DNA of 31,433 nucleotides from positions 1 through 31,433 of IMG/VR virus record IMGVR_UViG_3300021077_000044. The stretch is one strand, 5' to 3'. Shown here in pieces: positions 6,064-12,393 of this stretch. A program made the translations under genes and the position numbers. The stretch's first letter is position 1. The number at the start of each line of letters is the position of its first letter. The stretch comes from a virus. A model generated the notes under the pieces. The model had not been told where the DNA came from. It did no database searches and was given only the letters and a program-made list of their open reading frames with translations.

Positions 6064-6567
6064 ATGATCACCCTCGAAGACCTCCCACTCACCTACGTTC
6101 TCCAGCCCCTTGAGGACAACCCATCTCGCCGGAACTGCTGGGAGGCCATCAAACAACTCCCCGATGGCGTGGTGGTGGAGCTCAAGGAAGAGACCCGCAC
6201 CATCGAGCAGAACCGGCTCATGTGGCCGATCCTCACCCTGTGGGCCAAGAACCAGTCCGCATGCGTGAACGGCCAGATGATCCCAATCACGGCAGACGGA
6301 TGGAAGTCCATCCACCTGGCAGATTTCCAGCAGGAGGAGGGCGAGGCGGCCCAGTTCGTGCTGACGCCCCGCGGGCAGTTGATGCCCCTGGCAACCAGGA
6401 CCCACAACTTGGGGAAGCGGAAGTTCGCCCGACTCCTGACCTACCTCCTGGCAGAGACCGGGGACCGCGGCATGGAACTCCCTCCCCGCGCGAAGGAAGA
6501 GTGCATCGGTTACATCCGCAAGTATTCCAAGGATATGGAGCCCACCGGCTGGCAGGCGGCATCATGA
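6064..6567 (+). CDS. ninB: NinB-like recombination protein
   Basis: The 167-residue protein carries the NinB/Orf hallmark: LPDGVVVELKEETRTIEQNR then LMWPILTLWAKN, a basic helix after an acidic turn. Lambda NinB (Orf) binds single-stranded DNA and SSB and helps load phage recombinases in place of RecFOR. The middle segment (GWKSIHLADF) and the C-terminal part (LATRTHNLGKRKFARLLTYL) also fit. The start overlaps the preceding stop (ATGA), so it is the last gene of the rightward replication block before the leftward cassette. No recombinase of Beta, Erf or RecT type is visible, so it probably works with host RecA. Confidence 0.9.
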   Translation: MITLEDLPLTYVLQPLEDNPSRRNCWEAIKQLPDGVVVELKEETRTIEQNRLMWPILTLWAKNQSACVNGQMIPITADGWKSIHLADFQQEEGEAAQFVLTPRGQLMPLATRTHNLGKRKFARLLTYLLAETGDRGMELPPRAKEECIGYIRKYSKDMEPTGWQAAS

Positions 6568-6574
6568 GCGAGAC

Positions 6575-6598
6575 AAAAAAAGCCCCCATCACGGGGGC
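6575..6598 (-). terminator. Intrinsic terminator of the leftward HTH/ParB-like cassette
   Basis: On the minus strand GCCCCC, loop GTGAT, GGGGGC are followed by seven U (6581 down to 6575), a textbook Rho-independent terminator. The stop codon of the HTH gene (6589-6591) falls in the loop. It ends the leftward transcript before it reaches ninB. Confidence 0.85.
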
Positions 6599-6786
6599 GT
6601 CAAACCGGCCTGACGAAACGCCGCATGGATCCATTCGAGGGCTCTGCGGTCGGGTTGGGTCTCACCGTTGGCCCACCGCCGCACGGTCCTCACGTCGCAC
6701 AGGAGGACATCGGCCAGGGCCTGGACCCCTCCCAACTTCTCAGCCAGGAGGGACCACGGGGCGGGGAGAGTGGTTGGGCGGCCCAC
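6589..6786 (-). CDS. HTH (XRE-like) regulator of the leftward cassette
   Basis: The 65-residue protein is almost entirely one helix-turn-helix: WSLLAEKLGGVQALADVLLC, then DVRTVRRWANGETQPDRRAL and a final helix. TVRRWANGE is a recognition helix and turn of XRE/Cro type. The start is GTG at 6786 and shares a base with the upstream TAG stop (TAGTG), so it is translationally coupled to the ParB-like gene. It is encoded against all neighbouring genes, between its own promoter/operator and terminator. By analogy with small repressor cassettes it probably binds the palindrome at 7143-7165 and regulates its own operon. That link is inferred from layout. Confidence 0.8.
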   Translation of the reverse strand: MGRPTTLPAPWSLLAEKLGGVQALADVLLCDVRTVRRWANGETQPDRRALEWIHAAFRQAGLTPP

Positions 6787-7100
6787 TACTCAACCTCAAA
6801 CGTCAGGGTCTCACAGCGGTGGGCACCGTCACAAACCTGCTCAATGCTGTAGTCATCCTCAGCATCGATACCCAGGTCACTCAACATCGTTTCGGTGCTG
6901 TATTCAACGGCCTCAATCTCAGGTGTAATACCGAGAGCGTGGGCGGCCCGCAGGCGGTGGCAACCCTCAAGCGCAACCCAGGAATCCCAGCAATCCATCC
7001 ACACAGCCTTGATCGTGGGGGCTCCCAGGGTATTCATCTCAGCCTTGACCTCATCCAGGTGCTCAACGTCGAAGTGATTGTGGAAAAGGATGACGCGCAT
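6786..7100 (-). CDS. Small ParB/Srx-fold protein
   Basis: The 104-residue protein holds VALEGCHRLRAAHALGITPE, which is the ParB-box pattern (G-x-H-R-x-x-A/A-H) of the ParB N-domain. Before it, residues 1-40 form the expected beta-alpha unit (VILFHNHFDVEHLDEVKAEM). The tail is acidic with a Cys-x5-Cys pair (CDGAHRC). There is no HTH domain of the type found in chromosomal ParB, so it is a stand-alone member. Such proteins are widespread in phages and plasmids, with few characterised. It is first in a two-gene leftward operon with the HTH regulator. The start ATG at 7100 has AGGGAG nearby. A second ParB-fold protein is encoded at 2247-3128, but the two share only the box. Confidence 0.8.
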   Translation of the reverse strand: MRVILFHNHFDVEHLDEVKAEMNTLGAPTIKAVWMDCWDSWVALEGCHRLRAAHALGITPEIEAVEYSTETMLSDLGIDAEDDYSIEQVCDGAHRCETLTFEVE

Positions 7101-7141
7101 CGTGGCTCCCTGTGGTTGCGGGGTTCGTTCCCCATGAAGAT

Positions 7142-7170
7142 AGTATCGGGCAGGCTGTCCGATACGTCAA
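7142..7170 (-). promoter_or_regulatory. Promoter with overlapping operator palindrome
   Basis: On the minus strand TTGACG (7170-7165) and GATACT (7147-7142) are separated by 17 bases. A 23-base near-perfect palindrome (7143-7165) with seven-base perfect outer arms GTATCGG and CCGATAC fills the spacer. Only the centre base and one symmetric pair break the symmetry. An operator between -35 and -10 is the classic arrangement for repression, most likely by the HTH protein of the same operon. Confidence 0.7.
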
Positions 7171-7254
7171 GGGGGAATCGGAAATATTTTTTCGCTGCTG
7201 AAAAATTCCTAGTTGAGTTCACGACGCGCGAGCATACGGACGGGAGGATGGCGC

Positions 7255-7575
7255 ATGAGTGACCTCGAAAACGCTCTCGCCATGCAGATCAAATGGGCCA
7301 AGCTCCCAGAGCCAGAGCGGGAATTCTGCCGAGCAATACCTGGTAGGAAATTCAGATTCGATTTCGCGTGGCCAGAATTTAGGCTCTTGGTTGAGGTGCA
7401 GGGAGGAACCTGGATCAATGGAGGCCATTCCTCGGGCTCTGGCATAGCTAGGGACTGCGAAAAAGGCAACCTCGCTACGTTGGCAGGGTGGAAGGTGCTC
7501 CACGTAACTGGTGACCAAATACGCTCAGGAATCGCTATTCAGTTTTTGCAGACGTTTTTTGAGGAGGCGTCATGA
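7255..7575 (+). CDS. PD-(D/E)XK-type endonuclease
   Basis: The start at 7255 follows GGGAGG at good spacing; the longer frame to 7213 lacks this and crosses non-conserved sequence. The 106-residue protein has Asp36 (FRFDFAWP), then EVQ (Glu47, Gln49) in LLVEVQGGTW, followed by GHSSGSGIARDCEKGNLATL and GWKVLHVTGDQI. The D, E-x-Q/K, then H-x-T pattern is the PD-(D/E)XK nuclease core of Vsr/DUF559-like and many small phage nucleases. It probably cuts or repairs branched or mismatched DNA during replication or recombination. It restarts the rightward strand after the leftward cassette. Fold assignment is good; substrate is unknown. Confidence 0.8.
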   Translation: MSDLENALAMQIKWAKLPEPEREFCRAIPGRKFRFDFAWPEFRLLVEVQGGTWINGGHSSGSGIARDCEKGNLATLAGWKVLHVTGDQIRSGIAIQFLQTFFEEAS

Positions 7576-7715
7576 GCCCCCAGAAGACCCCCTACACGGT
7601 CGCCGGCATCCGCCCTCAAGTGCTTCCGATGGCCAGCCCGCAGTCCACCAATGGCAGATCTGCTCGAACGGGAATGTATACCGTCCCCTCTGCCTCGCCA
7701 GTAGGTTTTTTTTGA
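7572..7715 (+). CDS. Small ORF of unknown function (47 aa)
   Basis: ATGA couples it to the nuclease gene, and AGGAGG precedes the start. The peptide is rich in Ser, Pro and Gln with no clear hydrophobic or charged domain, ending SPVGFF at an eight-T tract. No family is recognised. Overlap and a strong ribosome binding site are the only support. Confidence 0.45.
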   Translation: MSPQKTPYTVAGIRPQVLPMASPQSTNGRSARTGMYTVPSASPVGFF

Positions 7716-7751
7716 GGCCCCAAAACTCACCCACTTCAGGGAGGCAGCATA

Positions 7752-7928
7752 ATGCCTATCTACCTCTACAGGTGCCCACTCTGCGGATATCAGGACGAGC
7801 GTATAGAGCCCGTCACCGCTCCGCCTGTCCATCTCTGCGGCACATGCCAAGCGCCCATGCCTCGCGTCCAGTATCCAGGATGCTCCGTAAGGCCCAACGG
7901 CATCCCCCGCGACCCTGGGGTGAGCTAA
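7752..7928 (+). CDS. FmdB-type zinc ribbon protein
   Basis: GGGAGG eight bases upstream fixes the ATG at 7752. The 58 residues begin MPIYLYRCPLCGYQDERIEP and then CGTCQAPMPRVQYPG. The opening P-I-Y-x-Y-x-C-x2-C-G, with a second C-x2-C about 20 residues on, is the signature of the FmdB family, a small zinc ribbon whose members are often called regulatory proteins. The role in phages is unknown. It lies just before the small terminase and may affect late transcription or DNA binding by the packaging machinery, but that is a guess. The stop overlaps an eight-codon ORF (7928-7954) that reaches the terminase start. Confidence 0.75.
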   Translation: MPIYLYRCPLCGYQDERIEPVTAPPVHLCGTCQAPMPRVQYPGCSVRPNGIPRDPGVS

Positions 7929-7953
7929 TGCGCGACTACAAGGGGCAGGAGTG

Positions 7954-8493
7954 ATGGGGCGACCATCGAAACTCTCAGATCCGCAATGGGCAGAGGTTAT
8001 CCGGCGTAAAATCGCTGGTGAAAAGGGGTCCGATCTCGCAAGAGATTACAACGTCGATCCCGCACAGATAACCAGGAGAGTAACGCAACATGCGAAACTC
8101 ATCGAATCCGTTGCGCATCAAGTAGCCGACGCAGAAACGGCCTTTGAAAATCTACCCGTTTCGCAACAGGCTTGCGCAAGGACTTTGGCAGACCAGCTCA
8201 AGGGGATCCAGGCTAACTACGCACGGAGCGCTGCTGCTGGCGCTGAGGTATCCGCCATCCTCCAGGAGCGGAGTCTAGGCATGGCCAGGAACCTGCCGAA
8301 GGACGTATACCCTGACGATCTGCGCCCCATCGCTGCACTAGCAGACACGGCGGCTCGATCGCTACAGCCGGCCACGGCTCTGATTACAGCCAAGGTCCAC
8401 CCTGCACAGCAAGAGAGCAACGCGGTTGATCTTCGGCGGCTGTCAGATGCGGAGCTAAGGGCAAGGGCCAAGGCACTGTTGGAGGGGGCATGA
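7954..8493 (+). CDS. Terminase small subunit
   Basis: The 179-residue protein begins MGRPSKLSDPQWAEVIRRKI and then GSDLARDYNVDPAQITRRVTQ, an N-terminal HTH with a resolvase-like turn, as expected for small terminases that recognise the packaging site. The rest is helical and Ala-rich (residues 60-150), suited to ring formation. It lies directly before the large subunit with a four-base overlap, the usual arrangement. ATG at 7954 is chosen over the GTG one codon earlier because AAGGGG is eight bases upstream. The pac or cos site is not visible but is often in or near this gene. Confidence 0.85.
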   Translation: MGRPSKLSDPQWAEVIRRKIAGEKGSDLARDYNVDPAQITRRVTQHAKLIESVAHQVADAETAFENLPVSQQACARTLADQLKGIQANYARSAAAGAEVSAILQERSLGMARNLPKDVYPDDLRPIAALADTAARSLQPATALITAKVHPAQQESNAVDLRRLSDAELRARAKALLEGA

Positions 8494-10007
8494 CAGACCT
8501 GATAGACCTGGTAACAGAGATGGAGCGGCGTAAGGCCCGGTGGAAGCCGTTCACCGGACCGCAGCAGTGGGCGATGGACTCTCAGGCGGACATCCTGTTT
8601 TATGGCGGCGCCGCCGGCGGAGGTAAAACGGATCTGCTCCTAGGTCTCCCACGCTATCAGCACAACACGAGCCTGATCCTGAGGCGTGTCTATCCGAGCT
8701 TGACGGCCATAATCGACCGATCCAAACAGATTTACTCGCAATGCGATGGGACGCTGGACGACTACCGGAGCGGCGAAAAGCGATGGCATTTCGGGGATGG
8801 ACGGTCTGTCCGATTCGCTTCGGTGCAATACGAGCAGGATGTAACCGACTTCCAGGGCAACCCACATGATTACTATGGGTTTGATGAAATTCCCGAGTTT
8901 TCAGAGAAGCAATTCCGGTTCATCATCGGCTGGAACCGCTCAACCATACCTGGACAGCGGTGCCGCGTGGTCTGCACTGGCAACCCCCCCACTGATGCCG
9001 AGGGGGAATGGGTCATCCGTTTCTGGGCTCCATGGCTGGACGACAACCATCCCAACCCGGCCAGGCCTGGAGAGCTGCGATGGTTCACGACCATAGGCGG
9101 GAAGGATGTCGAATGTCCTAGTCCGGACCCAATCGAAATAGATGGCGAGACTGTCTATCCACGATCTAGGACGTTCATCCCGGCGAAGGTGCAGGATAAC
9201 CCCACGCTGATGGCGAGCGGGTATATAGCAACACTTATGGCCCTTCCGGAGCCCCTCCGCTCCAAAATGCTCTACGGTGATTTCAAAGCAGGTCGCGAGG
9301 ATAACGCCTATCAGGTCATACCATCGGCATGGGTTGACGCAGCAATGGCGAGATGGGAGGCACGTGCTGAGCCACAGGTGCCAGTTGATGCGCTTGGCGT
9401 GGATGTGGCCAGGGGGGGCAAAGACAAGACCTGTTTAGCCCCCAGGCGCGGGAAATGGTTTGCTCGCGTGCATGCCGTTCCGGGCACACAGACCCCGGAT
9501 GGCCAATCTGTTGCTGCCCTGGCGGTGTTGCACGCGAAAAACAAATGCATGGTGACAGTGGATGTGATTGGTGTTGGGGCCTCAGCCTATGATTTTCTAA
9601 GGGAATCGGGGAACATCCGGTGTAGAGCGTTCAACGGGGCGAACAAGAGCAATCGCACAGACAAGAGCGGACAACTGAGATTTGTGAACCGCCGCGCTGA
9701 ATCCTATTGGCTGTTTCGAGAATCGCTGGACCCAGCCAGCGGGGAAGAGCAAGTCTGCCTTCCGCTTGACCCAGAGTTAAAGGCTGATCTCTGCGCCCCT
9801 ACGTGGCGGATGACCCCCAGCGGCATTCAGGTGGAGGCAAAGGAAGACCTAGCTAAACGTATTGGACGCAGTCCAGACAAGGGCGACGCCGTTGTTATGG
9901 CAGCACTAGATGTAGTACCAGCACAACCAGAAGAAGATCCAGGCGATATCGAAACCATGCTCCTGCGCCGTGCTGGTGGCGCGTCAGAGCATTCGTGGAT
10001 GGGATGA
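8490..10007 (+). CDS. Terminase large subunit
   Basis: This 505-residue ATPase-nuclease drives DNA packaging. Walker A is GGAAGGGKT (39-47), Walker B ends YYGFDE (128-133), and motif III follows at VVCTGNPP (160-167). The C-terminal RNase H-like nuclease has Asp305 (ALGVDVARGG), Asp358 (VTVDVIGVGASAYD) and Asp463/466 (SPDKGDAVVMA). Length and order are complete. The nuclease suggests a terminase that cuts and packages concatemers. I cannot tell headful from cos packaging from the protein alone; the P22-type virion makes headful likely. Confidence 0.97.
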   Translation: MTDLIDLVTEMERRKARWKPFTGPQQWAMDSQADILFYGGAAGGGKTDLLLGLPRYQHNTSLILRRVYPSLTAIIDRSKQIYSQCDGTLDDYRSGEKRWHFGDGRSVRFASVQYEQDVTDFQGNPHDYYGFDEIPEFSEKQFRFIIGWNRSTIPGQRCRVVCTGNPPTDAEGEWVIRFWAPWLDDNHPNPARPGELRWFTTIGGKDVECPSPDPIEIDGETVYPRSRTFIPAKVQDNPTLMASGYIATLMALPEPLRSKMLYGDFKAGREDNAYQVIPSAWVDAAMARWEARAEPQVPVDALGVDVARGGKDKTCLAPRRGKWFARVHAVPGTQTPDGQSVAALAVLHAKNKCMVTVDVIGVGASAYDFLRESGNIRCRAFNGANKSNRTDKSGQLRFVNRRAESYWLFRESLDPASGEEQVCLPLDPELKADLCAPTWRMTPSGIQVEAKEDLAKRIGRSPDKGDAVVMAALDVVPAQPEEDPGDIETMLLRRAGGASEHSWMG

Positions 10008-10010
10008 GAC

Positions 10011-10235
10011 ATGACCATTAATTTGATCGCAGAGAAAGGATCTGGCCATGCGCTCGTTGAGGATGCCCTGTTGTTAATTTTCCTGATTGTTACCGCCCTA
10101 TCGCTGATGTTGATCACCGGCTGCGCGGTAATCGCCTCGCAAGCCGAGCGGATTACGTCCTACATATTTATGTGGGAGACCAGCGACGGCTCTATTCATC
10201 GGAGCTCGAGCGGCCCTCAGAAGAGGAAGAAGTGA
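10011..10235 (+). CDS. Small membrane protein with a lipobox-like site (74 aa)
   Basis: The peptide has one long hydrophobic segment (about 17-43: LVEDALLLIFLIVTALSLML followed by ITGCAVIA) and a polar basic tail. The sequence I-T-G-C fits a lipobox, so it could be a lipoprotein with a long N-region, or a plain single-pass membrane protein. GGATGAG in the end of the terminase gene is a weak ribosome binding site. The gene follows terminase by three bases. As a lipoprotein it could be the outer-membrane partner of the spanin-like protein at 11483, but nothing proves it. Confidence 0.55.
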   Translation: MTINLIAEKGSGHALVEDALLLIFLIVTALSLMLITGCAVIASQAERITSYIFMWETSDGSIHRSSSGPQKRKK

Positions 10236-10242
10236 GCACGAT

Positions 10243-10482
10243 ATGATCCACGCGCTTGAATCCATCCTCCGAGACGTTTTCAGGGCTGAAGGACTAGCCG
10301 ATGCCGATGGTCTTGCTGCACGGGCCATGAGGGACATCGAGCTATCGAGACAACACCAGGAAATATACGAAATGCGGGCACACATGACAGTTCAGCAGAT
10401 CCATGAGCGCACAGGGTATAGCATCCAGCACATCAAAAAGATTCAGCGCGATCAGGTCATGATTAGGCGCAATGTCGCATAA
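10243..10482 (+). CDS. Small HTH protein (79 aa)
   Basis: The C-terminal half is an HTH: MTVQQIHERTGYSIQHIKKI, with an Ile/Arg-rich second helix, resembling the C-terminal part of Mor/resolvase-type regulators. The N-terminal half (LRDVFRAEGLADADGLAARA) is helical and likely dimerises. It lies after terminase at the end of a gene run and before a structured gap, a good place for a late regulator. No named family can be assigned with certainty. Confidence 0.65.
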   Translation: MIHALESILRDVFRAEGLADADGLAARAMRDIELSRQHQEIYEMRAHMTVQQIHERTGYSIQHIKKIQRDQVMIRRNVA

Positions 10483-10512
10483 CGTCTTTTGCTGATAAGA
10501 CCATAACGCAAC

Positions 10513-10601
10513 GACCTTGGGGGCTGGAGAGCCCCACCGTGGATCTCACGCACGAAGGTCAAAAGGCGGACCAGGCGGAAGGGGCGACACAAGCCCCTTC
10601 C
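10513..10601 (+). other. Gap with multi-branch RNA-fold potential
   Basis: Outer arms GACCTT (10513-10518) and AAGGTC (10555-10560) enclose two hairpins, GGGGCT/AGCCCC with loop GGAG (10520-10535) and CGTG/CACG with loop GATCT (10538-10550), a three-way junction. A third, perfect nine-pair hairpin GGAAGGGGC/GCCCCTTCC (10577-10601) follows, without a U tract. It lies in the 169-base gap before the endolysin gene. It could be a leader, a processing or termination signal, or a small RNA. I match it to no known RNA family. Confidence 0.35.
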
Positions 10602-10651
10602 ATACTTATGTATTCGCAGAGTGGTGGCGTATCTGGCATCTGGGGTGCTTC

Positions 10652-11134
10652 ATGCAATTGAGCCCCCATTTCACCCTTGAAGCCCTTTGCAGTGTGGGTC
10701 CTCATGGCGGCATCAAAAACGTGCCCACGGTAGAGATCGACGAGAACCTACTGAAGGTTGCGGAGAAGCTTGAGGAGACGCAGGAGATCCTTGGCGTGGA
10801 TCTGCGTCCATCCTACGGATACCGCTGCCCTGCGCTCAATCAGACCGTGGGCGGTAGCACCACAAGCGCACACCTGTTGGGGCTGGCTGTTGATTTTGTC
10901 CCGCAGGGGGTGGAACTTCGACCCGCCTGGGAGCGCCTCGCCGAGCATCCTACCTACATGCAGGACGTAGACCAGCTCATCATCGAGCGTGGTTGCATTC
11001 ACATCGGGCTCGCCCTTCCCGCGCACGACAATGTTCCCCGCCGCGAGCTGCGTCTGGATGGAAATGCCCCGGATGGGCACCGCGTTTACCCGCTCTACGG
11101 CCACTGGACGCCCAAGGGGGTGATCCGTGGGTGA
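10652..11134 (+). CDS. M15-type peptidoglycan peptidase (endolysin)
   Basis: The start at 10652 is chosen because GGGGTG lies just upstream and the sequence before it is the structured gap. The 160-residue protein has the zinc peptidase M15 pattern: PSYGYRCPALNQTVGG, SAHLLGLAVDF (His74, Asp81) and CIHIGL (His117). These three residues are the likely zinc ligands. Such enzymes cut peptide bonds in the cell wall cross-link. No signal peptide is present, so export would need the holin. It is followed by holin- and spanin-like genes with overlaps, forming a lysis block between terminase and portal. The C-terminal part (GHRVYPLYGHWTPKG) is less conserved. Confidence 0.92.
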   Translation: MQLSPHFTLEALCSVGPHGGIKNVPTVEIDENLLKVAEKLEETQEILGVDLRPSYGYRCPALNQTVGGSTTSAHLLGLAVDFVPQGVELRPAWERLAEHPTYMQDVDQLIIERGCIHIGLALPAHDNVPRRELRLDGNAPDGHRVYPLYGHWTPKGVIRG

Positions 11135-11486
11135 GGTGACACAGTGCAAGCCTTCGACCCTCTCTGGCCTATTCCAACGGCTGATCAGATCGGACAGCCC
11201 AGAAAGCCCGAAGGCACTGGTGCTCTACCAGAGCGCGTCGGGCCTCCTCGTTATTGCTCTGACCCTGACTGCTACCTCTGCCATCACCATCTGGGAAACC
11301 CATGACCTAGGCTCAGGCGCGGTGACCGCTCTGCTTGGATCATTGGGTTTCCTGGCTGGCCTCGCCGGTTTCCACCGGCAGGCTGACCCCATCCCCCCTG
11401 TTGAGAGCATCCCCGGAGCATCGCGCTCCGTCTCGCCGTCTGTGGATTGTGCTGATCCAGGCCAGGCGCAGGGGGGCCAATCATGA
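11127..11486 (+). CDS. Holin-like membrane protein
   Basis: The GTG start overlaps the endolysin stop. Two hydrophobic helices, residues 31-56 and 63-81, are joined by a short turn (ETHDLGSG), with both ends polar. The hairpin topology, size (119 aa) and place after the endolysin point to a class II-type holin that makes the inner membrane leak to the peptidase. There is no sequence recognition, so other small membrane roles are possible. The last 35 residues are Pro/Ser-rich. Confidence 0.65.
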   Translation: MGEVTQCKPSTLSGLFQRLIRSDSPESPKALVLYQSASGLLVIALTLTATSAITIWETHDLGSGAVTALLGSLGFLAGLAGFHRQADPIPPVESIPGASRSVSPSVDCADPGQAQGGQS

Positions 11487-12073
11487 TTCTGAAGATTGCC
11501 GCTTACGGGCTCGCCGTCCTCATCGTGGCTGGGGGGATTGGATACCCCCTGCTAGGACTCAGACATTCCGTCATCTCGGCTACGACTCAGGTCCAGGCGC
11601 TCCAGACCCAGGCAGCGGAAGCAAAGGGGAAAGAGGATGCAGCGAAAGCCGAGGCTGAGTCAGCATCAGCGCAATCTCAGGCATGGGCAGACCGGGCTTT
11701 GGATGCGGGAAAGCGTATTGAAGACCTCAAGGCGAAGCTGGAATCCATCAAGCCTTCGGGTCCGTCCACCACTCAGAGCCTCCCTCCTGTGGCTCCCGTG
11801 GTGGATGGACCTGATACCGAAGTGGTTTTACTGCGAGAACTGACGCAGGCCCAGGACGTGAAGATCACGGCTCTTGAAGGCCAAGTATCGGCGCAGAAGA
11901 CCGAGATTGTAGGGCTCCGGAAGGCGTTGAAGCTGGCAGATCTGAGAGCCGATATCCAGGCGCAGGCCAGCAAGGCCGCGTTAGAGGGGATCAAAAAGTC
12001 TCGATGGCTCGGGCGGTGCGAAGGGTTCGCGGTCGGCGCGGCTGTTGGTTACGCCGGGGGGCGATTCCGATGA
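11483..12073 (+). CDS. Spanin-like protein (Rz-type inner-membrane spanin)
   Basis: Residues 5-25 form an N-terminal membrane helix (IAAYGLAVLIVAGGIGYPLL). Residues 30-160 are a long coiled-coil region rich in Ala, Gln, Glu and Lys, broken by a Pro-rich linker at about 92-110. This is the build of an inner-membrane spanin such as lambda Rz, which helps fuse inner and outer membranes at the end of lysis. The C-terminal FAVGAAVGYAGGRFR is Gly-rich, which is unusual for Rz. No overlapping Rz1-type lipoprotein frame was seen in the gene, so the outer partner is missing or is the lipobox ORF at 10011. It is joined to its neighbours by ATGA overlaps. Confidence 0.65.
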   Translation: MILKIAAYGLAVLIVAGGIGYPLLGLRHSVISATTQVQALQTQAAEAKGKEDAAKAEAESASAQSQAWADRALDAGKRIEDLKAKLESIKPSGPSTTQSLPPVAPVVDGPDTEVVLLRELTQAQDVKITALEGQVSAQKTEIVGLRKALKLADLRADIQAQASKAALEGIKKSRWLGRCEGFAVGAAVGYAGGRFR

Positions 12074-12393
12074 CAGCAGGCGAATGGATCACTCTCGCTA
12101 TAGCCATCATGGCTTTCATCGGAGGCGTCTGGAGCGCTGCCAAGTGGGTGATTGATCGCCTAGACAGTCGTTTCGCAGAGTCTCGTGAGCGCCAGGATGA
12201 GGTTAGAGATTTGATCCTTGGCCGGGTGAAGCGGGTTGAAGATGACACGGAAGAACTCAAGGCGATCACATCCGACCTCAAAGCAGACTTCAGGGCGCTG
12301 AAGGCGACCTGTAAGGTCATACACGGCCTGCCGGACAGCACAGACCCATCCAACCCGCCACACGTCTCCCAGTTGCGCAGGGGGGTGGCATGA
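12070..12393 (+). CDS. Single-pass membrane protein, possible second lysis protein
   Basis: The 107-residue protein begins MTAGEWITLAIAIMAFIGGV with one membrane helix, then a highly charged helical region (RLDSRFAESRERQDEVRDLI and VKRVEDDTEELKAI). The layout is reminiscent of XhlA-type hemolysin or holin accessory proteins. It overlaps the spanin-like gene by four bases and the portal by four bases, so it is the last gene of the lysis block. Assignment to lysis rests on this context. A structural role is also possible. Confidence 0.55.
   Translation: MTAGEWITLAIAIMAFIGGVWSAAKWVIDRLDSRFAESRERQDEVRDLILGRVKRVEDDTEELKAITSDLKADFRALKATCKVIHGLPDSTDPSNPPHVSQLRRGVA

Larger units (their letters stand above)
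5909..6067 (+). pseudogene. Remnant frame of the replication protein C-terminal part (52-aa ORF)
   Basis: An ATG overlapping the previous stop (ATGA) opens a 52-residue frame containing NVALPFPAYAYAYAYAY. In relatives of the upstream replication protein I recall an Asn-Val-rich stretch followed by Ala-Tyr or Ala-Ser repeats. Here the VAQHTATVAQPCG-like part reads in one frame (5911-5963) and the LPFPAYAYAY part in another, so the original gene seems to have suffered frameshifts. The ORF could still be translated by coupling, since its own stop overlaps the NinB start (ATGA). The DNA matters more than the peptide: it carries origin-like repeats. Treating it as a remnant is inference. Confidence 0.45.

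Noticed and set aside
6222-7262. Long rightward open frame (346 codons) through ninB and the leftward cassette
   Set aside because: It overlaps ninB in another frame and is antisense to the ParB-like and HTH genes, and its product is Pro/Arg/Gly-rich low-complexity sequence.
7928-7954. Eight-codon ORF between the FmdB-like and small terminase genes
   Set aside because: Overlaps on both sides are suggestive, but it is too short to support as a gene; it mainly carries the terminase ribosome binding site.
10513-10560. tRNA gene
   Set aside because: The three-way fold is too short (48 bases), has no anticodon arm of seven-base loop and no T-loop or CCA-like end.
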